NCBI GenBank assembly: GCA_016199835.1
Contig: JACQFX010000048.1
Span: forward strand, 35,544 to 99,543
From: Nitrosomonadales bacterium
GTDB taxonomy: Bacteria > Pseudomonadota > Gammaproteobacteria > Burkholderiales > Gallionellaceae
DNA length: 64,000 bases
Direction of reading: 5' to 3'
In this document: positions 42,692 through 52,145 of the stretch, one piece after another
Layout: each line of letters opens with the position of its first letter
Numbering within the stretch: position 1 is the first letter of the stretch
The notes under the pieces: model-generated
The model's database searches: none
The model's input: the letters and a program-made list of their open reading frames with translations, nothing else
What the model was told of the DNA's origin: nothing
Translations under genes and position numbers: made by a program

Positions 42692-45394
42692 TTACGATAC
42701 GTGGTTGCACTGCGAAGCCGGTGTCCGCGTGTCCATGTTGCGGCCGCGATTGATGTGGTCGTCGATCTCGCCCGCGCAGCCGGCCATGCGGCCGAACAGG
42801 AAGGCGGTGAAGGCGGCCATTTCCATCAGATTTTCGCTGAACTGACCGTTGCGATAGCGCGGCCACAGCAGCTTGAGCAGCGAGGCGGCGATCACGGCGT
42901 CGATGTTCACGCAGAACACGTTGGCAGTCACGCCGTTGTCGTACAGCGACTGCACCAGCGTCTTGTAAAAATCGTGGAACACGTTCTTTTCGCCGCGCTC
43001 GGCAAAGAACTCGGTGATGAAGGTCTCGCGCGGATCGTGGTTGACCGGCAGACCTTTGAACACCGGGTGGTTCACGCCGGGGATGTTGCGCACGCCGGTG
43101 CCCAGCGCCTTGCTCTGCTTCTTCTCAGCATTGAAGGCGATGGCGAAGTCGGCGGTGATCTTCTTCAGGTCGATGTCTTTGCCGGGGTTGCTTGCGTCGG
43201 TCAGCGAGGTGCCCTTGAAGTTTTCGATCAGGAACTGGATGCCTTCGTAGCCGTTGCCGCCGTGGGCGAAACCGGTGTGGGTGAGGAAGCCGATCATGCC
43301 CTTGTTGATCTGCACACGCTCCGGAGATTCCGGACCGTCGGCGGATACCGCGCCCTTGCAGCCTTGCGACGAGATGGTGCCCACGCCGTTGGAGATAATC
43401 AACCCAAGAATCACTTGCAGCGGCAGCAGGCTGGCTGCTGTTGGACGCTCGCCCAGCAGCGAGATGTAGGCCAGTTGCGTGACAGTCCAGGAGTCGAGGA
43501 TTTCCTGATTTTCCACGCCGCAGAAGCTGCCCGCTGCATGATGCTTGGCTTCGGTGGAAGCGCCGATGATCATGCCGAACAGCTTGGTGTACCAAGGCAT
43601 GTTGCGCACGGTCAGCTTGGAGATGCGCTTGCGCATCAGCGGCTCCCACGCCACGGTGGTGGTCAGCGCGGCCAGCACGGCGTCTGCCGTGGGATGGCCT
43701 TTGAGCGAGCGCAGATACTTCACGAACACCGACTTCGCGCCGCGCTTGTCGAAGGCCTTGAGCATGGCTTCGGCCTTCGCGTCTGCCTTGTCGCTGACCA
43801 GCGTCGCGAGTTGCTCGGCAGTGGCGGCGGCGGGATTGACCTTGGCTGCTTCGTCGTCGCCCTTGGCCAGACCGGAGTGGGCGAAGATTTCCGTCAGCGA
43901 GTCGGCGGCGATGCGAGCGGCATCGGCACGCTTCGGCCCGAGCAGTGCAACGGCTGCGCTGATCGCGGTGTTGGGCGCATTGCCCGCTTCGCGTGCAGCT
44001 TCGGCTGCGGCCAGCATCGGATCGTTGTGCAGGTTGACGTGTGCGGCCACCGCGAGGTTATACAGCGCGTTGTCGTTCTCGTCGTTGAGTTCGCGCACCA
44101 GTGCCAGGCACAGATTGGATTCCAGCGGCTGCTTGGAGCAATCGAGGATGGAGATGTTGTTGACCTTCGTGACCTGGGTCTTGGCATCCATCACCGAACT
44201 GCCGGAGCAATCCTTCATGGACTGACGCGGGAAAATCGCACCGACGTTCTTCAGCAGTTCAGCGATCTGCAAATCATATGGTGCCAGCGCCTTGACCACG
44301 GGAATATCGAGCGCAGCAGGCATCTTTATGCCCTGATTGTCGCCGAACCATGGCTTCAGTTCCAGATTACCTTCCGGCTCGAAATCTTTCTCAACGCCGT
44401 TCAGCTTCATCACCGCAGTCAGTGCCGCCGGGATGTGGGCGATGTTGGTAACCACCGCGCCTTTCTTCGAGCACACCGGATTCTCGGGCGTGTACAGACT
44501 GTCCACGCCGAACTTGTCCATGAACCAGCCTTCCTTGGCACGGGCGTCGTCACCCGATCCGGCGATGGCGCCGGCGTGGCCCACGGCGCGGGTCAGGGTG
44601 GCTTTCCAGCGGCCCACCACGCAGGCGACCACCGGCTTGTCGAACACCACATCATGTTCGTAATAACCGCCCGGCTCGGAGTACAGCACCGCCGCCTTGG
44701 TGCGCTCGTCGTTGGACATGGCGTAGGCGAATTCGGGCGCGGCGTAGTTGATGTAAATATCCTTGCCGCTGGAGATCAGCGTCGTGGTGCCCCAGCCGCC
44801 GATGGACAAATAGTTCGCAATCGTGGTGGTGAAGTTGCCGGAGTTGGAGAAGATCGCGACCGAACCTTTGCGCAGGGTTTCGCCGGGATTGTCGCCGCCC
44901 AGCGCGCCACCGATGCGCACTTGGTTCCAGGAGTCGGCTACGCCGAGGCAGTTGCCGCCGAAGATGTCCACGCCGCGCTGCTGGCCGAGCGCGCGGATTT
45001 CGCGCGAATCATGCACCGATATTTTTTCGGTGATGATGATGACTTTTTCTACATCGGGGTTGATGCGGATCAGTTCGGCTACGCCGTCGCGCACGGCGGA
45101 AGGCGGCAGGTAGACCACGCCGACGTTGAACTTGTGCCCGGCTTCCATGCCTTCGCGCACGTTGTTGTACACGGGGATGTTGCCTGCGGGCGTCTCGACG
45201 ACTTGCCCGCGGCGTCCCGGCGAAGTGCCGAACACGATGTTGCCGCCGGAGTAGGCGTGGCTGACCGGGGTCACGGTACGCGATTCGTTGCCCGTGATGT
45301 TCAGCACGCAGATGCGGTCATCGCGCGTGGCGATGTCGGCCAGCGAGCGGATGCCGACGTAGTATTTGAAATCTTTGATACCAGGCTTTCTCAT
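42692..45394 (-). CDS. aclA: ATP-citrate lyase A subunit, divergent and enlarged
   Basis: 900 residues from ATG 45394 (MRKPGIKDFKYYV), with AAGGTGA upstream; a GTG at 45403 is an alternative. Residues 1 to about 320 are a succinyl-CoA-synthetase-alpha-like CoA-ligase module with the phospho-histidine motif GHAGAIAGSGDDA (H273). Residues about 590-900 are a citrate-synthase/citryl-CoA-lyase module with FAHGGNGYEG (H711), GVNHPVFKG (H776, where GHRV is usual) and VNIDAVIAA (catalytic Asp, D832). Two-subunit AclA proteins are about 600 residues; the extra 280 or so (about 330-590) look partly like another citrate-synthase segment. With AclB it should cleave citrate to acetyl-CoA and oxaloacetate using ATP. 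Confidence 0.82.
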   Translation of the reverse strand: MRKPGIKDFKYYVGIRSLADIATRDDRICVLNITGNESRTVTPVSHAYSGGNIVFGTSPGRRGQVVETPAGNIPVYNNVREGMEAGHKFNVGVVYLPPSAVRDGVAELIRINPDVEKVIIITEKISVHDSREIRALGQQRGVDIFGGNCLGVADSWNQVRIGGALGGDNPGETLRKGSVAIFSNSGNFTTTIANYLSIGGWGTTTLISSGKDIYINYAAPEFAYAMSNDERTKAAVLYSEPGGYYEHDVVFDKPVVACVVGRWKATLTRAVGHAGAIAGSGDDARAKEGWFMDKFGVDSLYTPENPVCSKKGAVVTNIAHIPAALTAVMKLNGVEKDFEPEGNLELKPWFGDNQGIKMPAALDIPVVKALAPYDLQIAELLKNVGAIFPRQSMKDCSGSSVMDAKTQVTKVNNISILDCSKQPLESNLCLALVRELNDENDNALYNLAVAAHVNLHNDPMLAAAEAAREAGNAPNTAISAAVALLGPKRADAARIAADSLTEIFAHSGLAKGDDEAAKVNPAAATAEQLATLVSDKADAKAEAMLKAFDKRGAKSVFVKYLRSLKGHPTADAVLAALTTTVAWEPLMRKRISKLTVRNMPWYTKLFGMIIGASTEAKHHAAGSFCGVENQEILDSWTVTQLAYISLLGERPTAASLLPLQVILGLIISNGVGTISSQGCKGAVSADGPESPERVQINKGMIGFLTHTGFAHGGNGYEGIQFLIENFKGTSLTDASNPGKDIDLKKITADFAIAFNAEKKQSKALGTGVRNIPGVNHPVFKGLPVNHDPRETFITEFFAERGEKNVFHDFYKTLVQSLYDNGVTANVFCVNIDAVIAASLLKLLWPRYRNGQFSENLMEMAAFTAFLFGRMAGCAGEIDDHINRGRNMDTRTPASQCNHVS

Positions 45395-45483
45395 TGCTAT
45401 CACCTTTGCTTAATTCATTGCATTCATCTTGCGGTGCAAGGGGTTTTTGCCTTGCACCTTTCGTCTTGAACCTTGTGCCTTGA

Positions 45484-46764
45484 TTACGCGTCTGCGGGCA
45501 ACCCCAGCACCTTCGCCACTTCGGCGCGGCCGCCGCTCTTCATCCAGCGATCCGCTTCCTGCGCGTAGTTCACCACGTCGGTCATCGCGGAATCGAAGCC
45601 GAAGATCTTGTATGGAATGCGCAGCGAATCGAGCACATCTTTGAACGCGCCCATGCCGCGTATCACCTGCGGGCCGCCGCGGCCGATCACCACATACAGC
45701 GGTGTGGGGCCACGCTCGCTGAAGTAGTCGCGCAACGCATCGGCCATGGCGCGGAAGGTGACGAAGATGTCGGTGTTGTTGGCCTTGCCGCCGATAATGA
45801 ACAGCACGTTGGTCTGCTTGAGGTAGTACTTGAGCGATATGCGCATCACGTCGTACATCTTCTCGTAAGGCGGGTTGCCGCCGAAGTCGGAGGAGATGAT
45901 GGCATCGTTGCCCAGCACTTCGGTGACCAGCGAATTCGCGCCGCCGCCGAAAGTGGGAGCCAGGATCGTGCCCTTGTCGTTGATCACGTAAACGTCGCTC
46001 TGCCCCTGATAGGTGCGCAGTTCATTGATCTCCTGCTCGAAGTCATTGGCTTCGGTAACGAAAATATCTTCGGGCAACGTCAGGCGGTTCATGCGCGGAT
46101 CGTCGCGGTCGAAGCCGCACTTGAAGTCGCAGGCCACCGGAACCAGCGAGCCGGACTTGTTCGGCATCATGCGGATCGGATTGAGTTCCAGCGTGGACAT
46201 GCCGTAGTGGTGGTACAGGTCCCACAGCTTGGGCAGGTGCTGCACCAGCGGGGAGATGATTTCCTTGGGGGCGCCGAGGTCGGTCAGCGCATTGGAAACG
46301 ATGAAGGACTTGAGGCCGGTCAGCGGATCGAACGGGACTTCGATGATTTGGGTCTTGTCCAGTTCTTCGATGTCCATGCCGCCATGATGCGTCAGCGTCA
46401 TCACCGGCGCGCGATAGCGGGTCGAGTCGGTGATAGAGAAATAAATTTCATGCTGGGCGGGAACCGCGCCTTCGAAGGTGACGCCACGCGACTTGTAGAT
46501 GACATCGCCGACCTTGTATTCGCAGAAGTACAGGCGCTCTTTCTCGGCCAGCGCAGACTTGAGGTCTTTGGCACGACCGATCAGGCCGGACTTGCCCTTC
46601 TTGCCGATGCCGCCGCGAAAGATAGGCTTGACGAACACCGAGCCACACTTTTCGATCAGGTTATGTATGTCGTGTTCGCTGGCTTCCGGGCCGAGCACTT
46701 CGGAGGCCGGGAAGTCAACAATTTTGAGCAATCCTGCTCCGTGCAGCATACCGCTTACATTCAT
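45484..46764 (-). CDS. aclB: ATP-citrate lyase B subunit (ATP-grasp)
   Basis: 426 residues. An ATP-grasp fold like succinyl-CoA synthetase beta: SVFVKPIFRGGIGKKGKSGLIG (nucleotide-binding lysine and glycine loop), EIYFSITDSTRYR, the conserved metal/ATP-site motif TLELNPIRMM (193-196 ELNP), then a C-terminal ligase domain with TFGGGANSLVTEVLGN and GRGGPQVIRGMG. It is first in the operon, with 89 bases before aclA, matching the aclBA order of bacterial ACL. It activates citrate to citryl-phosphate/citryl-CoA with AclA. The order and both catalytic modules argue against plain succinyl-CoA synthetase. Confidence 0.83.
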   Translation of the reverse strand: MNVSGMLHGAGLLKIVDFPASEVLGPEASEHDIHNLIEKCGSVFVKPIFRGGIGKKGKSGLIGRAKDLKSALAEKERLYFCEYKVGDVIYKSRGVTFEGAVPAQHEIYFSITDSTRYRAPVMTLTHHGGMDIEELDKTQIIEVPFDPLTGLKSFIVSNALTDLGAPKEIISPLVQHLPKLWDLYHHYGMSTLELNPIRMMPNKSGSLVPVACDFKCGFDRDDPRMNRLTLPEDIFVTEANDFEQEINELRTYQGQSDVYVINDKGTILAPTFGGGANSLVTEVLGNDAIISSDFGGNPPYEKMYDVMRISLKYYLKQTNVLFIIGGKANNTDIFVTFRAMADALRDYFSERGPTPLYVVIGRGGPQVIRGMGAFKDVLDSLRIPYKIFGFDSAMTDVVNYAQEADRWMKSGGRAEVAKVLGLPADA

Positions 46765-46997
46765 GGTGCTTTCCTTTTTATCTAAATCAAAATCTGCCAG
46801 CCCGCCGCGCCATCGGCGCAGGCCCTGAATTCAAGTCAGAAGGTGATCGGGTTGGTGTCGAACGACCGCCCGCATGCCGCCGCAACTTACTCCCATGTTT
46901 GCTGCCCCCCGTCCAACTCCTGGCCGCGTTGCGCCGGAATCGATTGTGTGTTTGGCCCGCCGGCCCCACCGCTTGTCAATTTTTAAACGAACGATGG

Positions 46998-47025
46998 ATT
47001 ATAAAGAAGTTTGCAAGGTTTGCAA
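46998..47025 (-). promoter_or_regulatory. Predicted sigma-70 promoter of acl operon
   Basis: On the minus strand TTGCAA (47025-47020) and a consensus TATAAT (47003-46998) are 16 bases apart. The -35 box is part of a direct repeat TTGCAAACC-TTGCAAACT, a possible operator. Transcription would start near 46990, leaving a leader of about 225 bases before aclB. In the rest of the 46765-47249 gap I see no gene or stable hairpin that I can support. Confidence 0.55.
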
Positions 47026-47249
47026 TAATGACAGGAGGGTTAAGGAATAATACCAAGCACTAGCGGCTGACCGGGCGCAACTATAACCAGGCCGTTGCAT
47101 AGCATCACTTGTCGGTTTAGCGCTGTCTAAATTGATATAAGCACAGCTTCGTCGCAGCCTGAGCGGTCAATCCGGCGTTGACCGGAAGCAACGCGCCGTC
47201 CCCCGTAAAATCTTCACTGCTCGCAGTAACATGGTCGCATCCTGATCGC

Positions 47250-48179
47250 TCATCCCGGCACACCGCCCTGCCCATAAACCTCAGTCAGTATTTCGACAAA
47301 GCGTTGCGCCTGTGGCGACAGGAATTTCCCTTTGCGCAACACCAGACCATAGCCGCGTTGCGGGAAATAGCGATTGAGCGGGATGCGCACGAGTTTTTCC
47401 TGCCCGGTCAGGCAGATGTCGGTAACGATGGAAATGCCCATACCCAGTTCCACATATTTTTTGATGACTTCCCAGCCGCCCGCTTCCAGTGTCACGGTAA
47501 AAGTCAGCTTGTGTTTCTGGAACACATATTTGACCGTGCTCCAGGTGGAAAGATGGCGAGGCGGCAGGATCAGGCCGTAGTTGCTGATATCCTTGAGCGT
47601 GACCTTGGGCAATAACGACAGCGGATGCCCTATCGGTGTGATCAGCGCGGGGTCATACATCACCACGGGTTGATAAGAGATGTCGTCCGGTACGTCGAGC
47701 ATGGAGCCGACGGCGATGTCTATTTCATCAGCACGCAACATCTTAAGGCCATCGCGACCGGTGACATTGTTGATCCTGAGTTTGATGCCGGGGTGGGCGG
47801 CGACGAAACGGCGCACGGCTTCCGGCAGGATGTAGAGGATAGTGGACTCGCCCGCGCCAATATTGAGCTCACCCGATTCGAGCTGGCCGTGATGCGCAGC
47901 GAAGTTTTGTTCGAGGCTGTCTATGCCGTCCACCAGCGGCCCGGCCAGCGTGTAGAGCGATTCACCGTTCGGGGTAAGTTTGAGGTTGGGGCCGCGCCGC
48001 TCGAACAGCATGACGCCGAGTTCCCGCTCCAATGCCTGTATCTGCAAAGTCACGGAAGGCTGGCTCAGGAACAGGCGCTCCGCCGCTTTGGTTATGTTGC
48101 CGCTGCGCACTACCTGACAAAAAGCCCGCATCTGCTTGAGGCGATTATTTTTGTAGTATTGCTGCTTTTCTGTTGCCAT
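47250..48179 (-). CDS. LysR-type transcriptional regulator, CysB-like
   Basis: 309 residues. The N-terminal winged helix-turn-helix (QMRAFCQVVRSGNITKAAERLFLSQPSVTLQIQALE) is followed by a substrate-binding effector domain from about 95. Its placement is telling: upstream of and co-directional with aclB-aclA, and divergent from nifJ with a 292-base AT-rich gap containing a dyad. CysB-like members sense small anions or acetylated metabolites; the effector here is unknown. It is a strong candidate to regulate nifJ and possibly the acl genes. Confidence 0.9.
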   Translation of the reverse strand: MATEKQQYYKNNRLKQMRAFCQVVRSGNITKAAERLFLSQPSVTLQIQALERELGVMLFERRGPNLKLTPNGESLYTLAGPLVDGIDSLEQNFAAHHGQLESGELNIGAGESTILYILPEAVRRFVAAHPGIKLRINNVTGRDGLKMLRADEIDIAVGSMLDVPDDISYQPVVMYDPALITPIGHPLSLLPKVTLKDISNYGLILPPRHLSTWSTVKYVFQKHKLTFTVTLEAGGWEVIKKYVELGMGISIVTDICLTGQEKLVRIPLNRYFPQRGYGLVLRKGKFLSPQAQRFVEILTEVYGQGGVPG

Positions 48180-48238
48180 CCATGGCTCACTTCATTATAT
48201 TTACAATATTAATATTAAAGATTAAAGCAATTGATTGG

Positions 48239-48257
48239 TCAAATAATATATATTTGA
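48239..48257. promoter_or_regulatory. Candidate LysR-type operator
   Basis: Exact dyad TCAAATA-ATATA-TATTTGA in the divergent gap between the LysR gene and nifJ. It contains a T-N11-A core as used by LysR-family proteins. The position, 60 bases before the regulator start and 215 before nifJ, fits autoregulation plus activation of the divergent gene. Confidence 0.5.
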
Positions 48258-48340
48258 TTTATTCTTGCCACACAAAATAATAAGAAGCTGGATCAGGGAG
48301 CAAGGTAGCGCCTCATTCCCCGCCCGAAAGGAACCCCACC

Positions 48341-48379
48341 ATGCATGGCAAGTTCGAAGACAACTTCCGGACCAGGTGA
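48341..48379 (+). CDS. Possible 12-residue leader peptide before nifJ
   Basis: ATG to TGA reading MHGKFEDNFRTR, with AAAGGA 7 bases upstream, 93 bases before the nifJ start. The short length means this could be chance. There is no run of one amino acid to suggest classical attenuation. Reported because of its good ribosome site and its position. Confidence 0.2.
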   Translation: MHGKFEDNFRTR

Positions 48380-48471
48380 TCGTTTTACGTTATAACAAGA
48401 TTTAAAATTCTGCGAAACATTCCGGACATCCGGACGCTCAAAGTACTGATTGCTGACTGAAGGAGTTTTTG

Positions 48472-51400
48472 ATGCAACAAGCGCAAATGGTTACCCTGGA
48501 CGGCAACGAAGCCGTCGCCTATATCGCCCATATGACCAACGAAGTCATCGCGATCTACCCGATCACTCCTTCCTCGAACATGGGTGAACACTCCGATGCC
48601 TGGTCTGCGGAAGGCGTCAAGAACTTGTGGGGCACAGTGCCACAAGTGATCGAGATGCAAAGCGAAGGCGGCGCGGCGGGTGCGGTGCATGGCGCATTGC
48701 AGACTGGCTCGCTGACGACCACCTTCACCGCCTCGCAAGGCCTGCTGTTGATGATCCCCAATATGTACAAGATCGCGGGTGAATTGACCTCTTTCGTGAT
48801 GCATGTTTCGGCGCGCTCGCTGGCGGCACAGGGCTTGTCCATCTTCGGCGATCAAAGCGACGTGATGTCGGCGCGTTCGACCGGCTTTGCCTACCTCTGC
48901 TCCAACACGGTGCAGGAAGCGATGGACATGGCGCTGATCGCACAGGCCGCAACGCTCGAAGCACGCGTGCCCATCCTGCATTTCTTCGACGGCTTCCGCA
49001 CTTCCCACGAAGTGTCCAAAGTCGAGCAGGTGTCGCGCGAAGTCGTGCGCGAAATGATCAGCGACGAACTCGTATTCGCGCACCGCGCGCGCTCCCTGTC
49101 GCCCGACCACCCGGTATTGCGCGGCACGGCACAAAATCCGGACATGTATTTCCAGGGCCGCGAAACCGTCAATCCGCTGTACGACGCCATGCCCGGCATC
49201 GTGCAGAAGACCATGGACAAATTCGCCAAACTAACCGGTCGCCAATACAGGATTTACGAATATGCCGGTGCGGCAGATGCCGAGCGCGTGATGATCCTGA
49301 TGGGCTCGGGTGCTGATGCGGCAGAGGAAACCGTAGCACATCTGAATACACGCGGCGAGAAAGTCGGCATCGTGAAAGTGCGCCTGTATCGCCCCTTTGC
49401 CGCAGCCGAATTGCTCAAGGTCATTCCCGCTAGCGCCAAACGCATCGCGGTTCTCGACCGTTGCAAGGAACCCGGAGCGGATGGCGAGCCGCTGTACAAG
49501 GACGTGATAACGGCCATCGCCGAATCCTTTACTTCGGGCGAGAGCAAGTTCTCGGCCATGCCGCGCACCGTGGGCGGCCGCTACGGCCTGTCTTCCAAGG
49601 AATTCACGCCGGGCATGATCAAGGGCGTGTTCGACGAGCTTAAAAAAGAGCAGCCGAAAAATCACTTCACTATCGGCATCATCGACGATCTCACCCATAC
49701 CAGCCTGGATTGGGACGAGGACTTCCGCAACGACGCTGGCAATGGTGTTACGCGCTGCATGTTCTACGGCCTCGGCTCGGACGGCACCGTAGGCGCAAAC
49801 AAGAACACCATCAAGATCATGGGCGAGGAAACTGACCTTTATGCCCAGGGTTATTTCGTTTACGACTCGAAGAAAGCGGGCGCGGGCACCATTTCCCATT
49901 TGCGCTTTTCCGAGAAACCCATCCACTCCCCGTATCTGATCGGCAACAACGATGCGAACTTCATCGGCTGCCACCAGCCGGTGTTTATGGAGCGTTACGA
50001 GATGCTGGAATCCGCCGCCGACGGATCGGTATTTCTGCTCAACACTCCGGTCGCTGCCGGCAAGATATGGGACACGCTGACGCAAAAGATGCAGCAGCAG
50101 ATCATAGCCAAGAAGATCAAGTTCTATGTGATAGACGCCGTCACCATCGCCCGCGCAACCGGCATGGGCAACCGCATCAACACCATCATGCAGACCTGCT
50201 TCTTCGCCATTTCCGGCGTACTGCCGCGCGATGAAGCGATCAAGCACATCAAGGCCGCCGCCGAAAAGTCCTACAGCAAAAAAGGCCGCTCAGTGGTGGA
50301 GGCCAACTGGAAAGCGATCGACGAGACCCTCGCCAACCTGCACCAGGTGAATGTGCCCGCAGCAGTGAGCAGCACCCGCAGCATGCCAGCACATGTGCCA
50401 ACTTCCGCCCCGATATTCGTGCAGAAAGTTACTGCCGAACTCATGGCAGGCCGCGGCCACCTGCTGCCGGTGAGCGCATTCCCCAACGACGGCACCTGGC
50501 CCACCGGCACTTCGATGTGGGAGAAGAGCAACCTGGCGCTGGAGATTCCGGTATGGGATGAAGAGTTGTGTATCTATTGCGGCAAGTGCCCCTTCGTCTG
50601 CCCGCACGCCGCGATACGCGCCAAGGTATTCCCCGAAGGGCTCGCCAAGGATGCGCCGCCCACCTTTAAGCATATTCAGGTGAAGGGCAAGGAATTCGAG
50701 CAAGGCATGCACATCAGCTATCAGGTCGCGCCGGAAGATTGCACCGGTTGTACCCTGTGCGCTGACATTTGCCCGGCTGTCTCCAAGACCGACGGACACA
50801 AGGCGCTGGAGATGCGTCCGATCGCACCGTTGCGCGAGCAGGAGCGGGAGAACTTCGAGTTCTTCCTCACCCTGCCCGAATTCGATCGCACCCAGTTGCG
50901 CACCTCGACCATCAAGGGTTCGATGATCATGCAGCCGCTGTTCGAGTTCTCTTCCGCCTGTGTCGGTTGCGGCGAAACACCCTACATCCGCCTGGCCACC
51001 CAGTTGTTCGGCGACCGCATGCTGGTGGCCAATGCCACCGGTTGCTCCTCGATCTACGGCGGCAACATGCCCACCACGCCTTATACAAAGAATGCCGAAG
51101 GACGCGGTCCGGCCTGGTCGAACTCCCTGTTTGAGGACAACGCGGAATTCGGCCTAGGTTATCGCCTCAGCGTAGACAAGCACGCCGAACAGGCGCGCGA
51201 GATCATAGCGCGCATGAAAGACCAATTAGGCGCAGATCTCGTTGATGCCCTGAGCCACGCCGACCAAACTACCGAAGCCGGCATCCATGCCCAGCGCGAG
51301 CGCGTCGCAGCATTGCGCGACAAACTCAAAGGCATCAACTCCGTTGAAGCGCGCAACCTGGAAACGCTGGCCGACTATCTCGTGAAGAAAAGCGTATGGA

Positions 51401-52071
51401 TCGTGGGTGGCGACGGCTGGGCTTATGACATTGGTTTCGGCGGCGTGGATCACGTGCTGGCCTCGGGACGCAACGTCAATATGCTGGTACTCGACACCGA
51501 GGTCTATTCCAATACGGGCGGCCAGATGTCCAAGGCCACGCCGCGCGGAGCGATGGCCAAGTTCGCTGCGGGCGGCAAGAACACCGGCAAGAAGGATCTG
51601 GGACAGATCGCCATGAGCTACGGCAATGTGTATGTCGCGCAGGTCGCTTACGGCGCAAAGGACATCCATACGCTGAAGGCCTTCCTCGAGGCCGAGTCCT
51701 ACGATGGTGTGTCGCTGATCATCGCCTACGCGCCCTGCATCGAGCACGGCTACGATTTGAGCAAGCAACATCAGCAGCAGGAGCTCGCAGTCAACTCCGG
51801 CCACTGGCCGCTGTACCGCTACGACCCGCGCAATGAAGCGCTCGGAAAGAATCCGCTCATGCTGGACTCTGCCAAACCTTCCGTGTCCTTCATGGATCTC
51901 ATCAAGAACGAGGCACGCTTCCGTGGGCTGATGAAAGAAATGGGCAGCGATAGCGGCAAGATACTGGAATCCTATGACGATGAGATCAAGAAGCACTATG
52001 CCTTGCTGGAACAAATGGCGTCCGGAGATGGCCCTGCAGCCGCTATCAGGAAAACGTCTGCGGACGCATGA
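48472..52071 (+). CDS. nifJ: Pyruvate:ferredoxin (flavodoxin) oxidoreductase, homodimeric
   Basis: 1199 residues from ATG 48472 with AAGGAG upstream. The single-chain PFOR has its domains in order: pyrimidine-binding half (IYPITPSSNMGEHSD), transketolase-C-like, the gamma domain, EKR-type linker, a 2[4Fe-4S] ferredoxin insert with CIYCGKCPFVCPH and CTGCTLCADICP, then the TPP half with CVGCGETPYIR (proximal cluster), GGDGWAYDIGFGG and NTGGQMSKATPRGA. It interconverts pyruvate, CoA and oxidised ferredoxin with acetyl-CoA, CO2 and reduced ferredoxin. It leads into apbE-rseC-rnf-pyc and stands opposite the acl genes, which suggests pyruvate synthesis as one possible direction. Confidence 0.96.
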   Translation: MQQAQMVTLDGNEAVAYIAHMTNEVIAIYPITPSSNMGEHSDAWSAEGVKNLWGTVPQVIEMQSEGGAAGAVHGALQTGSLTTTFTASQGLLLMIPNMYKIAGELTSFVMHVSARSLAAQGLSIFGDQSDVMSARSTGFAYLCSNTVQEAMDMALIAQAATLEARVPILHFFDGFRTSHEVSKVEQVSREVVREMISDELVFAHRARSLSPDHPVLRGTAQNPDMYFQGRETVNPLYDAMPGIVQKTMDKFAKLTGRQYRIYEYAGAADAERVMILMGSGADAAEETVAHLNTRGEKVGIVKVRLYRPFAAAELLKVIPASAKRIAVLDRCKEPGADGEPLYKDVITAIAESFTSGESKFSAMPRTVGGRYGLSSKEFTPGMIKGVFDELKKEQPKNHFTIGIIDDLTHTSLDWDEDFRNDAGNGVTRCMFYGLGSDGTVGANKNTIKIMGEETDLYAQGYFVYDSKKAGAGTISHLRFSEKPIHSPYLIGNNDANFIGCHQPVFMERYEMLESAADGSVFLLNTPVAAGKIWDTLTQKMQQQIIAKKIKFYVIDAVTIARATGMGNRINTIMQTCFFAISGVLPRDEAIKHIKAAAEKSYSKKGRSVVEANWKAIDETLANLHQVNVPAAVSSTRSMPAHVPTSAPIFVQKVTAELMAGRGHLLPVSAFPNDGTWPTGTSMWEKSNLALEIPVWDEELCIYCGKCPFVCPHAAIRAKVFPEGLAKDAPPTFKHIQVKGKEFEQGMHISYQVAPEDCTGCTLCADICPAVSKTDGHKALEMRPIAPLREQERENFEFFLTLPEFDRTQLRTSTIKGSMIMQPLFEFSSACVGCGETPYIRLATQLFGDRMLVANATGCSSIYGGNMPTTPYTKNAEGRGPAWSNSLFEDNAEFGLGYRLSVDKHAEQAREIIARMKDQLGADLVDALSHADQTTEAGIHAQRERVAALRDKLKGINSVEARNLETLADYLVKKSVWIVGGDGWAYDIGFGGVDHVLASGRNVNMLVLDTEVYSNTGGQMSKATPRGAMAKFAAGGKNTGKKDLGQIAMSYGNVYVAQVAYGAKDIHTLKAFLEAESYDGVSLIIAYAPCIEHGYDLSKQHQQQELAVNSGHWPLYRYDPRNEALGKNPLMLDSAKPSVSFMDLIKNEARFRGLMKEMGSDSGKILESYDDEIKKHYALLEQMASGDGPAAAIRKTSADA

Positions 52072-52116
52072 TCGCCTGTTCCCGCACACAGTCTCGTGGG
52101 TATAAAGCACCGTGCA

Positions 52117-52145
52117 GTGCGCAAAGCTTCCCTAAGTTTGCGCAC
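52117..52145. terminator. Inverted repeat after nifJ (possible terminator or operator)
   Basis: Perfect 9-bp arms GTGCGCAAA and TTTGCGCAC, spacer 11, beginning 46 bases after the nifJ stop and followed by a short T-rich stretch (TATAATTTT). It could end the nifJ message or bind a regulator. The remaining gap to apbE (52146-52413) shows no gene I can support. Confidence 0.45.

Noticed and set aside
42596..45469. 957-residue plus-strand open frame opposite aclA
   Set aside because: It is antisense to a clear ACL gene, His/Arg/Val-rich in the way of shadow frames in GC-rich DNA, with no recognisable domain.
42692..46764. Reading the two genes as succinyl-CoA synthetase sucCD
   Set aside because: The A subunit has an added C-terminal citrate-synthase-like module with catalytic His and Asp, which SucD lacks, and the gene order is that of aclBA.
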